Shown: piece by piece, positions 15,180-23,965 of the stretch
Numbering within the stretch: position 1 is the stretch's first letter
Layout: each line of letters opens with the position of its first letter
Assembly (NCBI GenBank): GCA_031281485.1
Contig: JAITFI010000027.1
Location: 1 to 61,775 of the forward strand
Direction: 5' to 3'
DNA: 61,775 nucleotides
Source: Chitinispirillales bacterium
Lineage (GTDB): Bacteria; Fibrobacterota; Chitinivibrionia; Chitinivibrionales; Chitinispirillaceae
Notes under the pieces: generated by a model
Databases searched by the model: none
Seen by the model: the letters and a program-made list of their open reading frames with translations, nothing else
What the model was told of the DNA's origin: nothing
Made by a program: the position numbers and the translations under genes

Positions 15180-16381
15180 TCAAGTCGTACACGGTGGCGG
15201 TTAGGGAGATCGACGACGGCGCGGCGGCGGTCGGGCAGGCCGCGAAGGGCGTCGCGTCTCTGCCGTTGCTTAAAAATACCGTGGGCATTATCACCGCGCA
15301 CCCGGAGTGCGTCCCCTCCGGCGTCTTACGCGACGTGGCGAGGGCGCTGCCCTTTCCAAGCGTAGGGATGACCACCATCGCCCACTGCGCCGGCGCCGAG
15401 GCCGACACCTACATGCTGTCGATTTTGGTGCTGACGAGCGACGACTGCGTTTTTTCCTGCGGGGCGAGCGATCCGATACCTGAGACGTGCGGCGTCGAGA
15501 CTGCGCGGGAGGCCGTGCGCAAGTGTTACGGGGAGCTTAGCGGCCGCTTGCCGTCAGAGCCCAAGTTGGCGCTCCTCTACTCGCAATTCTTTCTCGCTCC
15601 GCGCCAATACCAGTTTACCGACGCCATTTCGGAGGTCATCCCTCAGCTTCCGATATTCGGCGCGGTGACGAACGACGATAAGCAGAATGTGCGGCCGCAG
15701 ACGAACGCCCGGATTTTGGCCGACGGGGAGCTTTACGACGACAGGCCGGCCCTGCTTTTGGTGTCGGGCGAAGTGTCCCCGAAATTTTACATAGCCTCCG
15801 TCACCGAAGACGCGATAATCATGCCGCGTGTGGGTGTTATAACGAAGGCGGACGGTATCAAGCTGCTCAAGGTGAACAACGTGAGCGCCCCCGAATTTTT
15901 CAAGCAGATAGGCTTTTTGGGCGAGGAGTCGGGCGGTTGGCGCAACGGCGGGGAGGGGCTGCTTTCGAGCCTCTTCGTATTGCACATCAACGACGATTGC
16001 GGCGGCGCCGCCGACCTCACGCGAATACCGTTCATGGTGGACGCCGAGGCCGTCTACTGCGCCGGACCGCTCGTAGAGGGCGCGGCGATATCGGTGGCTT
16101 TTAATACGCGGGACGGCGTGGTGGAGACCGCGTCGCGAATATGCGAACAAGTAAAACGGGACAGCGCCGGTGGGACGGTGATCATTTACACCTGCATAGG
16201 CAGGCGCTTCGGATTGCTTGGCGAACCTATGGCCGAACTGTCGGCGATAATCGAACGCTTGGGGGATGATTTCGTCTACACTGCCGCCTACGGTACTGGG
16301 GAGATGTGCCCCACAAAAGTCACTAAGGGCAAGGCGTTCAATCAAGACCATAGCCAAACTATTGTGGCGTGTGTGTTTTAA
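15176..16381 (+). CDS. FIST-domain sensory protein (FIST N and C)
   Basis: A 401-residue soluble protein with the two FIST halves. The N-terminal part contains G-I-I-T-A-H-P-E-C, P-S-V-G-M-T-T and the later P-I-F-G-A-V-T-N-D-D. The C-terminal part ends with the family-like sequence G-E-P-M-A-E-L...Y-G-T-G-E-M-C-P. FIST domains are thought to bind small ligands, perhaps amino acids, and often accompany kinases and c-di-GMP enzymes. It overlaps the HD-GYP stop by 4 bp (ATGA) and is followed by the kinase, so it is probably the ligand-binding input of the cassette. Confidence 0.88.
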   Translation: MIKSYTVAVREIDDGAAAVGQAAKGVASLPLLKNTVGIITAHPECVPSGVLRDVARALPFPSVGMTTIAHCAGAEADTYMLSILVLTSDDCVFSCGASDPIPETCGVETAREAVRKCYGELSGRLPSEPKLALLYSQFFLAPRQYQFTDAISEVIPQLPIFGAVTNDDKQNVRPQTNARILADGELYDDRPALLLVSGEVSPKFYIASVTEDAIIMPRVGVITKADGIKLLKVNNVSAPEFFKQIGFLGEESGGWRNGGEGLLSSLFVLHINDDCGGAADLTRIPFMVDAEAVYCAGPLVEGAAISVAFNTRDGVVETASRICEQVKRDSAGGTVIIYTCIGRRFGLLGEPMAELSAIIERLGDDFVYTAAYGTGEMCPTKVTKGKAFNQDHSQTIVACVF

Positions 16382-16395
16382 GGAGATCTCAAATA

Positions 16396-19065
16396 ATGTC
16401 TGATAACGCCAAAATGCATCCCGACATCGCCGCTTTGCAAAAAGAGAATAAGGCTCTTGCGCGAAAACTCAAAGAGACCGAGTATCTCGTCTCCTCCTAT
16501 GAGCAGTACGCCATTTTTCAGAAGAGTATATACGAGTCCATAAAGAAACAGAAGAGCGAGCAGGACACCTATCTGCGCTTGATTTTCGGCAACACCCCGG
16601 ACGTCATTCTCGTGCTCGACGCGAACCTGATGTACGTGCTCGGCACCAAAAACTCCATGCGTGTGCTTGGGATCAACACCGACGCCCTCACCGGACAGGA
16701 CGTATCGGCGGTGTTCTTGCAGATCATGCCGATGGATTGGGTGTCGGCGCTTACGAACGATTTGCGGGGCGTGCTCTCGTCGGGCATCAGCAAGCGGTTC
16801 AGCAAGTTCGTGGCCACCGTGCACGGCTCGGAGTACTACTTCGAGACGAGCGTCATCCCCATAAAGGATGATAGCACGGGCGCTGTGACGGGGGTGATCC
16901 TGACCATGCATGACGAGACCACGCTCCACGAGGCGGTGCTTAACGCGGAGCGGTCGAATAAGGCGAAGACGAACTTTTTGGCCAAGATCAGCCACGAGAT
17001 ACGCACGCCGATGAACGCGATCGCAGGAATGGCGGAACTCATACTGCGCGAGCATATTTCCGGGCTCGTCCGCGAACACGCGCTGAGCATCAGGCAGGCC
17101 AGCGGCAACCTGATGGCGATTATCAACGACATCTTGGATTTCTCAAAGATAGAGTCGGGAAAGCTCGAAATAGTGGAGACCGAGTACCAGTTCGCCTCTC
17201 TCATAAACGATGTGATAAGCATCATAAGGATGCGCGTCATAGACAAGCAGATATTCTTCACTACGAACATAGACTGCGATATTCCGGGGCGCCTGATCGG
17301 CGACGAGATACGGATGCGGCAGATACTTCTCAATTTGCTCAGCAACGCTTTTAAATACTGTGATCGCGGCTTCATATCCATTCATGTTAGCAGCGAGAAG
17401 GCCTCCGACGGCGAAGTGACGATGGTCTTCGATATTTCCGACAGCGGCATAGGGATAAAGCCGGAGGATCACGCCAGACTCTTTACCGACTTTGTCCAGT
17501 TGGACAAGGTCGCCCACAAGGAGGTGGAGGGCACGGGGCTGGGCCTTGTGATAACCAAGAGTTTGTGCGAGGCGATGGGCGGCAGCATAGATGTGTACAG
17601 CGTCTACGGGGAGGGGAGCACGTTCACGGTGCGCATACCGCAGAAGTTTATCTCCTACGAGCGGTTCGCCAACGTCGACGACCCCGGCAGCAAAAACGTT
17701 TTGATCTACGAGACGCGGCAGGCGTATTCGAGTTCTATAATATGCTCCATCGACAATCTGGGCGTGGGGTGCACGCTTGTGTCGAACCAGTCGAGATTTC
17801 TTGAGGAGCTCAATAAAAATAAGTACACGCACGTATTCGTATCTTCGTTTCTCTTTGAGAGCACGGAAAAGATAGTAAGGAACTTGGGTATAGATATCAC
17901 GGTCGTTCTCTTGGCCGAGTACGGGGAGAACGCGGTGAACAAGGAGACGGTGAAGACGCTTGAGATGCCGGTGCACTCGATTTCCATAGCGAATTTGTTG
18001 AACGGCGCCATGGATGTCGTTTACGCGGAGAATCCGCAGGGGGGCACGCCGTTCATGGCGCCGTCGGCGCGGGTGTTGATCGTGGACGACCTGATAACGA
18101 ATTTGCGTGTGGCCGAGGGGCTCATGCTGCCCTACAAGATGCAGATAGACGTTTGCCAGAGCGGCGCGGAGGCGATAGAGCAGGTGAGGGGAAAGCCCTA
18201 CGACATTGTCTTCATGGACCACATGATGCCGGAGATGGACGGTATAGAGGCGGCGCAAAAGATAAGGGATTTGGGCGGCGACGAGTACAAGCGCTTGCCT
18301 ATAGTGGCGCTGACGGCGAACGCGGTGTCGGGTGTGCGGGAAATGTTTTTGCAAAATGGATTCAATGATTTTTTGGCGAAGCCGATAGAGATGATGAAGC
18401 TCAACGCGATCTTGGACGCGTGGCTGCCGGCGGAAAAGAAGATGCCGTACGTGGCCGAGGATGGGGACGCCTACGCTCCGGCTTTCGAGATACCGGGAAT
18501 AGATGTGAGCTCCGGCGTGCAGATGACGGGCGGCAACGAGCGCAACTATCTGCGCGCGCTCTCGGCGTTCTATAAGGACGGCACGGACAAACTGTCGCAG
18601 CTCTCCGAGAGTTTTGAGCGCGGCGACACGAAGGCTTACGCGGCCTGCGCCCACGCTGTTAAGGGTGCCGGAGCGAGCGTCGGCGCCGTGAAGCTGTCGA
18701 GTTTCGCGAAGGCGCTTGAGTTGGCGGCGAAGAACGAGAATTTAAACTATATAAAGAATAATCACGAAACGTTCATGGACGAGTTCAAGACGCTTTTGGG
18801 CAACATCCGTTACGTGGTGTCGCCGGAGGGGAAGCAAACGAATGCCGTTATACCGGACTCGGCGTTCATAAAGGGGCGTCTTACCGAGTTGCGCAACGCG
18901 CTTGTGGAGTTCAACATAGAGGCCGCTGATAACGCGCTTTCCGTGTTATTGGGAGAGCAATTGGACGCGGCGACGGGGGAGATGTTGGAGCGGGTGTCCA
19001 ACAAGATTTTGATTTGCGAGTACGATCAAGCCCTTGTGATTGTTGAGGGAATGTTGGGGTGTTAA
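16396..19065 (+). CDS. Hybrid sensor histidine kinase (PAS, HisKA, HATPase, two receiver-like regions, Hpt)
   Basis: An 889-residue cytoplasmic hybrid kinase with no membrane segment. Order: N-terminal coiled coil (1-60), PAS (about 62-180), HisKA with S-H-E-I-R-T-P-M-N (H200), HATPase with N-boxes and G-T-G-L-G-L-V, a degenerate receiver-like stretch (about 435-550), a true receiver with V-L-I-V-D-D and D608 in F-M-D-H-M-M-P-E-M-D-G, then an Hpt domain with H753 in A-H-A-V-K-G-A-G-A-S. AAGGAG upstream supports the start at 16396. A full phosphorelay is therefore encoded in one chain; the HD-GYP regulator is a likely outlet and the FIST protein a likely input. Confidence 0.93.
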   Translation: MSDNAKMHPDIAALQKENKALARKLKETEYLVSSYEQYAIFQKSIYESIKKQKSEQDTYLRLIFGNTPDVILVLDANLMYVLGTKNSMRVLGINTDALTGQDVSAVFLQIMPMDWVSALTNDLRGVLSSGISKRFSKFVATVHGSEYYFETSVIPIKDDSTGAVTGVILTMHDETTLHEAVLNAERSNKAKTNFLAKISHEIRTPMNAIAGMAELILREHISGLVREHALSIRQASGNLMAIINDILDFSKIESGKLEIVETEYQFASLINDVISIIRMRVIDKQIFFTTNIDCDIPGRLIGDEIRMRQILLNLLSNAFKYCDRGFISIHVSSEKASDGEVTMVFDISDSGIGIKPEDHARLFTDFVQLDKVAHKEVEGTGLGLVITKSLCEAMGGSIDVYSVYGEGSTFTVRIPQKFISYERFANVDDPGSKNVLIYETRQAYSSSIICSIDNLGVGCTLVSNQSRFLEELNKNKYTHVFVSSFLFESTEKIVRNLGIDITVVLLAEYGENAVNKETVKTLEMPVHSISIANLLNGAMDVVYAENPQGGTPFMAPSARVLIVDDLITNLRVAEGLMLPYKMQIDVCQSGAEAIEQVRGKPYDIVFMDHMMPEMDGIEAAQKIRDLGGDEYKRLPIVALTANAVSGVREMFLQNGFNDFLAKPIEMMKLNAILDAWLPAEKKMPYVAEDGDAYAPAFEIPGIDVSSGVQMTGGNERNYLRALSAFYKDGTDKLSQLSESFERGDTKAYAACAHAVKGAGASVGAVKLSSFAKALELAAKNENLNYIKNNHETFMDEFKTLLGNIRYVVSPEGKQTNAVIPDSAFIKGRLTELRNALVEFNIEAADNALSVLLGEQLDAATGEMLERVSNKILICEYDQALVIVEGMLGC

Positions 19066-19095
19066 TAACAAAAATCCAAAATAGGGGGAACTATA

Positions 19096-19476
19096 ATGGA
19101 AGATTATATCAAGAATAATATTGAGGAGTTTCAGCATGACGGGAAGAACTTCATATTCTTCAATATCGCGGGTTTGTCCGATAACGATCAGTTTGAGCGT
19201 TATGCCGCCGCGGCTAAAGAGGTTGTGAAGAAGTACCCGCCCAAATCAGTTTACGTGATTACGAGCCGCCTGGCGTTCTTCGATACGCGGACTAAAGAGA
19301 TATGCTCCGAATGGATTGTCTTCAATAAACCCTACGTTATAGCCTCAGCGCTTGTTGGTATCAACGGTATCACACGGATGGTGGCCAAGAGCATTTACAA
19401 GCAGGCTGAGCGCGATTTGGCGCCGCCGTTTACAAACATGGACGAGGCCGTGGCGTGGTTGCTTACGCAAAGCTGA
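19096..19476 (+). CDS. SpoIIAA/STAS-like small protein
   Basis: A 126-residue soluble protein 30 bp after the kinase, with alternating beta and alpha segments (N-F-I-F-F-N-I-A-G-L-S, S-V-Y-V-I-T-S-R-L, P-Y-V-I-A-S-A-L-V-G) reminiscent of SpoIIAA-like/STAS folds. The typical phosphorylatable D-S-x-G is absent. It is probably the last gene of the signalling operon. Function is unknown; the fold call is tentative. Confidence 0.5.
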   Translation: MEDYIKNNIEEFQHDGKNFIFFNIAGLSDNDQFERYAAAAKEVVKKYPPKSVYVITSRLAFFDTRTKEICSEWIVFNKPYVIASALVGINGITRMVAKSIYKQAERDLAPPFTNMDEAVAWLLTQS

Positions 19477-19535
19477 TGATATTGTCAATTGCGCCAAAAC
19501 TTGTGGGTAATGTACATGTATACCAAAATACTGTG

Positions 19536-19565
19536 TTGATTTTTGGTAGTTATCAATCCTATGAT
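19536..19565 (+). promoter_or_regulatory. Promoter of the Rrf2-family gene
   Basis: TTGATT, an 18-bp spacer and TATGAT (19560-19565), about 95 nt before the ATG. A TGTACATGTA palindrome at about 19511-19520 could be an operator. Confidence 0.45.
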
Positions 19566-19659
19566 AATAATTGTGTGGGGATAGACGTATAGTATATGGG
19601 CTGTGTGAGATCAGCCGTAACTATAATAATAACAAGAACTTTTCGAAAGGGGAAAATCT

Positions 19660-20088
19660 ATGACAGTTTCGTCAAGGGGTCGGTACGCGCTGCGGATGAT
19701 GATTGACATCGCGGAGCATTGCGGTGTTGGGTTTGTGCCGATAAAGGACGTGTCAAAGCGTCAGGCCATCTCCGTCAAATATCTGGAGCAGATCGTCTCG
19801 CAGTTGACAAAGGCGGGACTGTTGCGCAGTGGCCGCGGGTCTCAGGGCGGCTATACGCTCGTCAAGACGCCCAAGGAGTACTCCGTGGGCGAGATCCTCC
19901 GCGCGGCGGAGGGGACGCTAGCGCCGGTGGCTTGTTTGGCCGAGCCGGATTACATGTGCAATCGCGCCGACTTTTGCCCGACGCTGGGGTTCTGGAAAGG
20001 TCTGCACGAGGCGATTGACAAGTATGTGGACGGGACCTCGTTGCAGCATCTCATAAAGAATAAGGGACCGGCTAAGAGGTCCAAATAG
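19660..20088 (+). CDS. Rrf2-family transcriptional regulator (IscR-like)
   Basis: A 142-residue winged-helix regulator. The N-terminus T-V-S-S-R-G-R-Y-A-L-R-M-M-I-D-I-A, the recognition helix I-S-V-K-Y-L-E-Q-I-V and the wing G-G-Y-T-L are classic for the family. Three cysteines in V-A-C-L...Y-M-C-N...F-C-P-T occupy the Fe-S ligand region, so it could sense Fe-S status or redox. A GAAAGGGG ribosome site precedes it. It is monocistronic, between its own promoter and a strong terminator; no isc/suf genes are adjacent. Confidence 0.9.
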   Translation: MTVSSRGRYALRMMIDIAEHCGVGFVPIKDVSKRQAISVKYLEQIVSQLTKAGLLRSGRGSQGGYTLVKTPKEYSVGEILRAAEGTLAPVACLAEPDYMCNRADFCPTLGFWKGLHEAIDKYVDGTSLQHLIKNKGPAKRSK

Positions 20089-20152
20089 GATATGCCGTGC
20101 TGTTGCCTCCGTATCTGTTGCAGTGGTTGTTTGCAGTGGTTGTCGTTGGGGA

Positions 20153-20180
20153 GGGGCGGGTCTTAAACCCGCCCCTTTTT
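20153..20180 (+). terminator. Rho-independent terminator after the Rrf2 gene
   Basis: GGGGCGGGT pairs with ACCCGCCCC across a 5-nt loop and is followed by TTTTT. Confidence 0.85.
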
Positions 20181-20183
20181 GAC

Positions 20184-20262
20184 TAGGATTAATAGGATTA
20201 ATAAAAAAGATTATAGGATTAAAAAATTAAAGGGCAGGCCTTTATTAGGCCGACCCTTTTTT
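20184..20262. terminator. AGGATTA repeats and bidirectional terminator
   Basis: Three TAGGATTAA-like words (20184-20222) precede a stem AAAGGG...AGGCCT/AGGCC...CCCTTT (20229-20259) with a two-base internal mismatch. A-rich and T-rich flanks suit termination from both sides; it would end the DUF3332 transcript on the minus strand. Confidence 0.6.
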
Positions 20263-20276
20263 CGGTTCCGTGTTTA

Positions 20277-20759
20277 TTACTTAAGGGCGGTCTGGGCGAC
20301 GATTTCGCTGTTGGCGTCGACGATTTCTTGGGCTATAATTTTGCCTTTTGTGTCAACGGCGCGAATTATATTCCCGTCGTGTTCCAATGTGAAGTCGGCC
20401 TTTTTGCCGTTGGCGTCCGTTATGCTCACGGAGAGCGAGCCGTCGGTGTTCCTTACGGCGTAAACCTTATTGCCGTCGGCGTCGGTCTCTTGGTAGGTGT
20501 CGTTGTTCATGGAGACGAGCTTTGAACCTGTCCAAAACTCGATGGTGTTGAGAATGAGCCAGTCAGCGCCAAGACATATCTCGTAAACCGGAAGTATCCA
20601 AAAAACAAGGTAAACCACTTCGTTAATCCACTTGCCTCCGACTTTGCCGTTCCACTTGTGCACCTTGTTGAACAACGCGAAGCTACCGTAGCAACTATTT
20701 AGGCTGACGCAAAGGAAAGACGCCAGCACCGCCGCACAAACAAACTTTCTGATACGCAT
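20277..20759 (-). CDS. DUF3332 family lipoprotein
   Basis: A 160-residue protein with a signal peptide and a lipobox-like L-N-S-C at about residue 23. It carries the family signature C-Y-G-S-F-A-L-F-N-K-V-H-K-W-N-G, a membrane-like segment V-Y-L-V-F-W-I-L-P-V-Y-E-I and L-N-T-I-E-F-W-T-G-S. Function of DUF3332 is unknown. AAGGAGG precedes the ATG. It is the last gene of a minus-strand run of small envelope proteins. Confidence 0.85.
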   Translation of the reverse strand: MRIRKFVCAAVLASFLCVSLNSCYGSFALFNKVHKWNGKVGGKWINEVVYLVFWILPVYEICLGADWLILNTIEFWTGSKLVSMNNDTYQETDADGNKVYAVRNTDGSLSVSITDANGKKADFTLEHDGNIIRAVDTKGKIIAQEIVDANSEIVAQTALK

Positions 20760-20804
20760 AACAACCTCCTTAGAATAGGATTAAAAGGTTAAAGCCTCAA
20801 AACA

Positions 20805-21506
20805 CTATGGCTTAAAGCAATACATAATGTCAAAGTACATTCCGGCGTGCGGGGCTCCCTTGCCGAAATGTTTTATGTTGAATTCTAACGCTTGCGCGCC
20901 TACGTCTATAAAGAGTCCAGGAACCCCGACGTTGAAACGCAGTCCGCCTATGCCGTAGAGATATATCGCCTTGTCAGTGAGGTCGGCGGAGAGCCCCGTC
21001 TCCCACAAAAACGACCATACGCTTGACGGGGTGATCCTTCCCCCCAAATCCGCGCCGATGGAAAAGTGGTCGCCTATTTGAGTATGCCCGGTCAGCACCA
21101 AGCCGTAGTGCGGCCTGCCGAACTCGTATGTCAGAAACGCGCCTATCCTCGCCCGCGCGTTCTCGGGGACGCCGTGCGCGCCGCCTTCCACAAAGTCTCC
21201 GGAGATGAACGTCGACGCCAACCCCACGCCGCCGGCAAGATTTTTATGAAAGCCGTACTTTGCGGCAAGGCTCAGCCTGCCGATGTTGTCGAGGATCGAC
21301 GCCTGTATCTGCAGCTTCCCGGGAAACGCGTACGATATCTCGTGAAGCCCGAGCACCAATTCCCCGGGCTGGTTTATCCGCGCCGTCGGCATGAAAAGAT
21401 AGTGCGTAGGTTCCGTGGTGCCGGTTTTAGCAAACGCGCCGCCCGCGACGCCTGCGCACAACAACGCAACCGCCGCGCAAATAATTTTTTTTGATGTTAA
21501 GGCCAT
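20805..21506 (-). CDS. Predicted outer-membrane beta-barrel protein
   Basis: A 233-residue protein with a signal peptide (M-A-L-T-S-K-K-I-I-C-A-A-V-A-L-L) cut near A-F-A-K, then alternating amphipathic strands (G-E-L-V-L-G-L-H-E-I-S-Y, F-S-I-G-A-D-L-G-G-R-I) and an aromatic C-terminus (Y-F-D-I-M-Y-C-F-K-P). This suits a small outer-membrane barrel. I cannot name the family. Its signal peptide resembles that of the next upstream gene, implying common ancestry of the leaders. Confidence 0.6.
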   Translation of the reverse strand: MALTSKKIICAAVALLCAGVAGGAFAKTGTTEPTHYLFMPTARINQPGELVLGLHEISYAFPGKLQIQASILDNIGRLSLAAKYGFHKNLAGGVGLASTFISGDFVEGGAHGVPENARARIGAFLTYEFGRPHYGLVLTGHTQIGDHFSIGADLGGRITPSSVWSFLWETGLSADLTDKAIYLYGIGGLRFNVGVPGLFIDVGAQALEFNIKHFGKGAPHAGMYFDIMYCFKP

Positions 21507-21525
21507 AACCGCCGCTCCTTAGCAG

Positions 21526-21551
21526 GGCGGGCCTCAGACCCGCCTTTTTTT
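21526..21551 (+). terminator. Intergenic stem-loop with T7 on the plus strand
   Basis: GGCGGG/CCCGCC around a 7-nt loop is followed by T7 on the plus strand, but both neighbouring genes are on the minus strand. It may block antisense transcription or attenuate between the two barrel genes. Confidence 0.5.
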
Positions 21552-21567
21552 GGTGAGAATCGATACG

Positions 21568-22119
21568 TCAGAACGTGTACCTGATACCCAATCCGGCTCC
21601 CCATCCGAAACCGCCGTCATGGAGTACGCCGAACATCGGGCGCACGTCAAGCGACAGCAATAACGGGACGTTGTTCACATTTAAGTCGTACTCAATGCCG
21701 ATCTGGCCGCCCACGTCAAGGTAGAGCCAGCTATCATCATGACTATATTTTGTTCCTAAAAGCTCATAGCTGTAACTATAACTTCCGAAACCGACCCCGG
21801 CGCCTGGGCCGACGTACCAATTGAACCCGTTGACTCCGGTAATACCGAAATGCCACTGATAGATACCGATCGCGCCGAGATAGATTGTATTGTATTTTGC
21901 GCCGTAGATATTATCTGACTTAAAGCTGCCCGAAGCCCCTATTTCAAGCCGATTGTCGCCGCCCATCTCTTTCTGATAATTCAACTCCCCGCCCAAGAGC
22001 GACCCGCCGGCGAGGCGAAGCCCGATAGCGTTGCTGTGTATCTCCGCGCCGGCCCCTACGACGCCGACGCACAACGCCGCAACCGCCGCGCACACAAGTT
22101 TTTTTAAATTTAAAGCCAT
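21568..22119 (-). CDS. Predicted outer-membrane beta-barrel protein
   Basis: A 183-residue protein with a signal peptide (M-A-L-N-L-K-K-L-V-C-A-A-V) cleaved near G-A-G-A. Strand-like repeats follow (N-A-I-G-L-R-L-A-G-G, N-W-Y-V-G-P-G-A-G-V-G, W-L-Y-L-D-V-G-G-Q-I-G-I-E-Y), with a terminal Phe (G-I-R-Y-T-F), as needed for BAM-dependent insertion. It looks like the OmpX/opacity barrel class. AAAGGAG precedes the ATG. Exact function unknown. Confidence 0.65.
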   Translation of the reverse strand: MALNLKKLVCAAVAALCVGVVGAGAEIHSNAIGLRLAGGSLLGGELNYQKEMGGDNRLEIGASGSFKSDNIYGAKYNTIYLGAIGIYQWHFGITGVNGFNWYVGPGAGVGFGSYSYSYELLGTKYSHDDSWLYLDVGGQIGIEYDLNVNNVPLLLSLDVRPMFGVLHDGGFGWGAGLGIRYTF

Positions 22120-22155
22120 AACGCTACTCCTTTGGGTTTGGTTTATAGGTGATCA

Positions 22156-23376
22156 TTATACAGATTCCTCAATTTTGCGCAACGCCTTCTCCACATTCTC
22201 CCGCGAGTTGAACGCGCTGATCCGTATGAACCCCTCGCCGCACCGACCGAACCCGGCGCCGGGCGTGCACACCACGCCCGCTTTGCTCAGCAGCATGTCG
22301 AAGAACTCCCACGAGTCCGATCCGCACTCTATCCATATATATGGGGCGTTGACCCCGCCCGTGCACTTGTAGCCGAGTTTTTCCATCTTCTCCCGGATCA
22401 GCTTGGCGTTTTCCATGTAGTAGTCGATGATCTCCCGTACCTGCGCCGGGCCGTCGCCGAGGTATACCGCCTCCGCCGCCCTCTGCACCGGGTAGGAGAC
22501 GCCGTTGAACTTCGTGCTGTGGCGCCTGTTCCACATACCGTGCAGCAGATGCCAGTTTCCATCCTTGTCAAAGGCCTTGCAGTTGCTGGGGATCACCGTG
22601 AAAGCGCAGCGCGTGCCGGTGAAGCCGGCGGTCTTTGAGAAGCTCCGAAACTCTATGGCCACCTCTTTCGCCCCGTCTATCTCGTAGATGGAGTGCGGGA
22701 TGGAGGGATCGGTGATGAAGGCCTCGTAGGCCGCGTCGAAGAGTATCAGCGCTTTATGCGCCTTCGCGTACTTCACCCACTCTTTCAACTGCGCTTTCGT
22801 GGCCACCGCCCCCGTCGGGTTGTTCGGGAAGCAGAGGTATATCAGGTCGGCTTTCTCGTTTGGGGGCTTTGGGACGAAACAGTTATCCATGTTGCCCTCA
22901 AGGTAGACGAAGCCGTCGTAGTGCCCTTTGATGTTCCTGCCGGAGCGGCCTGCCATCACGTTGGTGTCGACGTAGACCGGATAGACCGGGTCCGGGACGG
23001 CCACGGATATGTCGCTTGCGAAGAGCTCCTGTATGTTCCCCGTGTCGCACTTGGAGCCGTCGCTGATAAAGATCTCATCGGGGTTAATATTGACGCCGCG
23101 TGATTTATAGTCGGTTTTGGCTATCTGTTCACGCAGAAAGGCGTAGCCCTGTTCGGGGCCGTAGCCGCGAAAACTCTCCGCCTCGCCCATCTCCGCGACG
23201 CCCTTGGCGAACGCGTCGACGCAGGCCTTGGGCAGCGGGCGCGTCACGTCGCCTATGCCGAGGCGGATGATCTCTTTATCGGGATTATGCTTCTGAAAGT
23301 CGGACACACGCTTGGCTATCTCCACGAATAAGTAAGAGGAGGTCAGCTTCAGGTAGTTCTCGTTTATCCGTATCAT
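22156..23376 (-). CDS. dapL: LL-diaminopimelate aminotransferase
   Basis: A 406-residue PLP enzyme converting tetrahydrodipicolinate to LL-diaminopimelate for lysine and peptidoglycan synthesis in one step. It starts with the family-typical [11 protein letters not shown] and has [28 protein letters not shown] and the PLP lysine in [14 protein letters not shown]. Length is normal. It lies 6 bp after the STAS gene, with GAGGA before its ATG, so the two are co-transcribed. Confidence 0.96.
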   Translation of the reverse strand: MIRINENYLKLTSSYLFVEIAKRVSDFQKHNPDKEIIRLGIGDVTRPLPKACVDAFAKGVAEMGEAESFRGYGPEQGYAFLREQIAKTDYKSRGVNINPDEIFISDGSKCDTGNIQELFASDISVAVPDPVYPVYVDTNVMAGRSGRNIKGHYDGFVYLEGNMDNCFVPKPPNEKADLIYLCFPNNPTGAVATKAQLKEWVKYAKAHKALILFDAAYEAFITDPSIPHSIYEIDGAKEVAIEFRSFSKTAGFTGTRCAFTVIPSNCKAFDKDGNWHLLHGMWNRRHSTKFNGVSYPVQRAAEAVYLGDGPAQVREIIDYYMENAKLIREKMEKLGYKCTGGVNAPYIWIECGSDSWEFFDMLLSKAGVVCTPGAGFGRCGEGFIRISAFNSRENVEKALRKIEESV

Positions 23377-23382
23377 TTAGGC

Positions 23383-23721
23383 CTAATCCTCCAGTTTGCT
23401 GACGATTTTCAAGACCTTGTCTAAGTTGGTCAGTTCGAACAGCCGGTTCAGATAGGCGCTCTTGTCGGGGTTTCCGTTGACGATCACGAAATCCCGCTTG
23501 TCCTTCTGCATGAGCGTGTGAAAGTAGACGACCACGCCCAACCCGTGGCTGTCTATGAAGCTGGCGTTCGTCACGTCGAGCGCAATGCGGTTGAGCTTCT
23601 TGTCCTTGTAGAGGAGGTCCAACTGATGCTGGATTTTCTTCACGTCCACGTCGACGATCTTGCCGGAAAGCTCGACGACGGGGGCGGCGCCTTCCGATTT
23701 GATAACAACTTCCAGTGCCAT
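23383..23721 (-). CDS. STAS-domain anti-sigma-factor antagonist-like protein
   Basis: A 112-residue single STAS domain: V-V-E-L-S-G-K-I-V-D-V-D, I-A-L-D-V-T-N-A-S-F-I-D-S-H-G-L-G with the phosphorylatable serine in D-S-H-G, and a C-terminal F-E-L-T-N-L-D-K-V. Such proteins are switched by serine kinases in partner-switching systems. No kinase or phosphatase is nearby; its operon partner is dapL, which is an odd pairing. Confidence 0.9.
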   Translation of the reverse strand: MALEVVIKSEGAAPVVELSGKIVDVDVKKIQHQLDLLYKDKKLNRIALDVTNASFIDSHGLGVVVYFHTLMQKDKRDFVIVNGNPDKSAYLNRLFELTNLDKVLKIVSKLED

Positions 23722-23908
23722 TTCATAACCTCTTTCATAATTAATGTAATAATACAGTTAAAGGATAGATATTTTTTTCAGATGGATTATTTTTTAATCC
23801 TGCCGATCCTGACTCAGACATCTTTTAATTCTGTAAATCCCGGGCCGGATATTTTTTAATCATAACATAAACCATAAAAATATTATTTTTATGTGTGAAA
23901 GTCAATAC

Positions 23909-23936
23909 TTGCGCGGATTTTCATTTTGATGATAAT
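23909..23936 (+). promoter_or_regulatory. Promoter of the YciO-type gene
   Basis: TTGCGC, a 16-bp spacer and GATAAT (23931-23936), with the ATG about 30 nt downstream. Confidence 0.45.
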
Positions 23937-23965
23937 TTGAAGTCAATTTAAAGAGAGCGTTCCAA

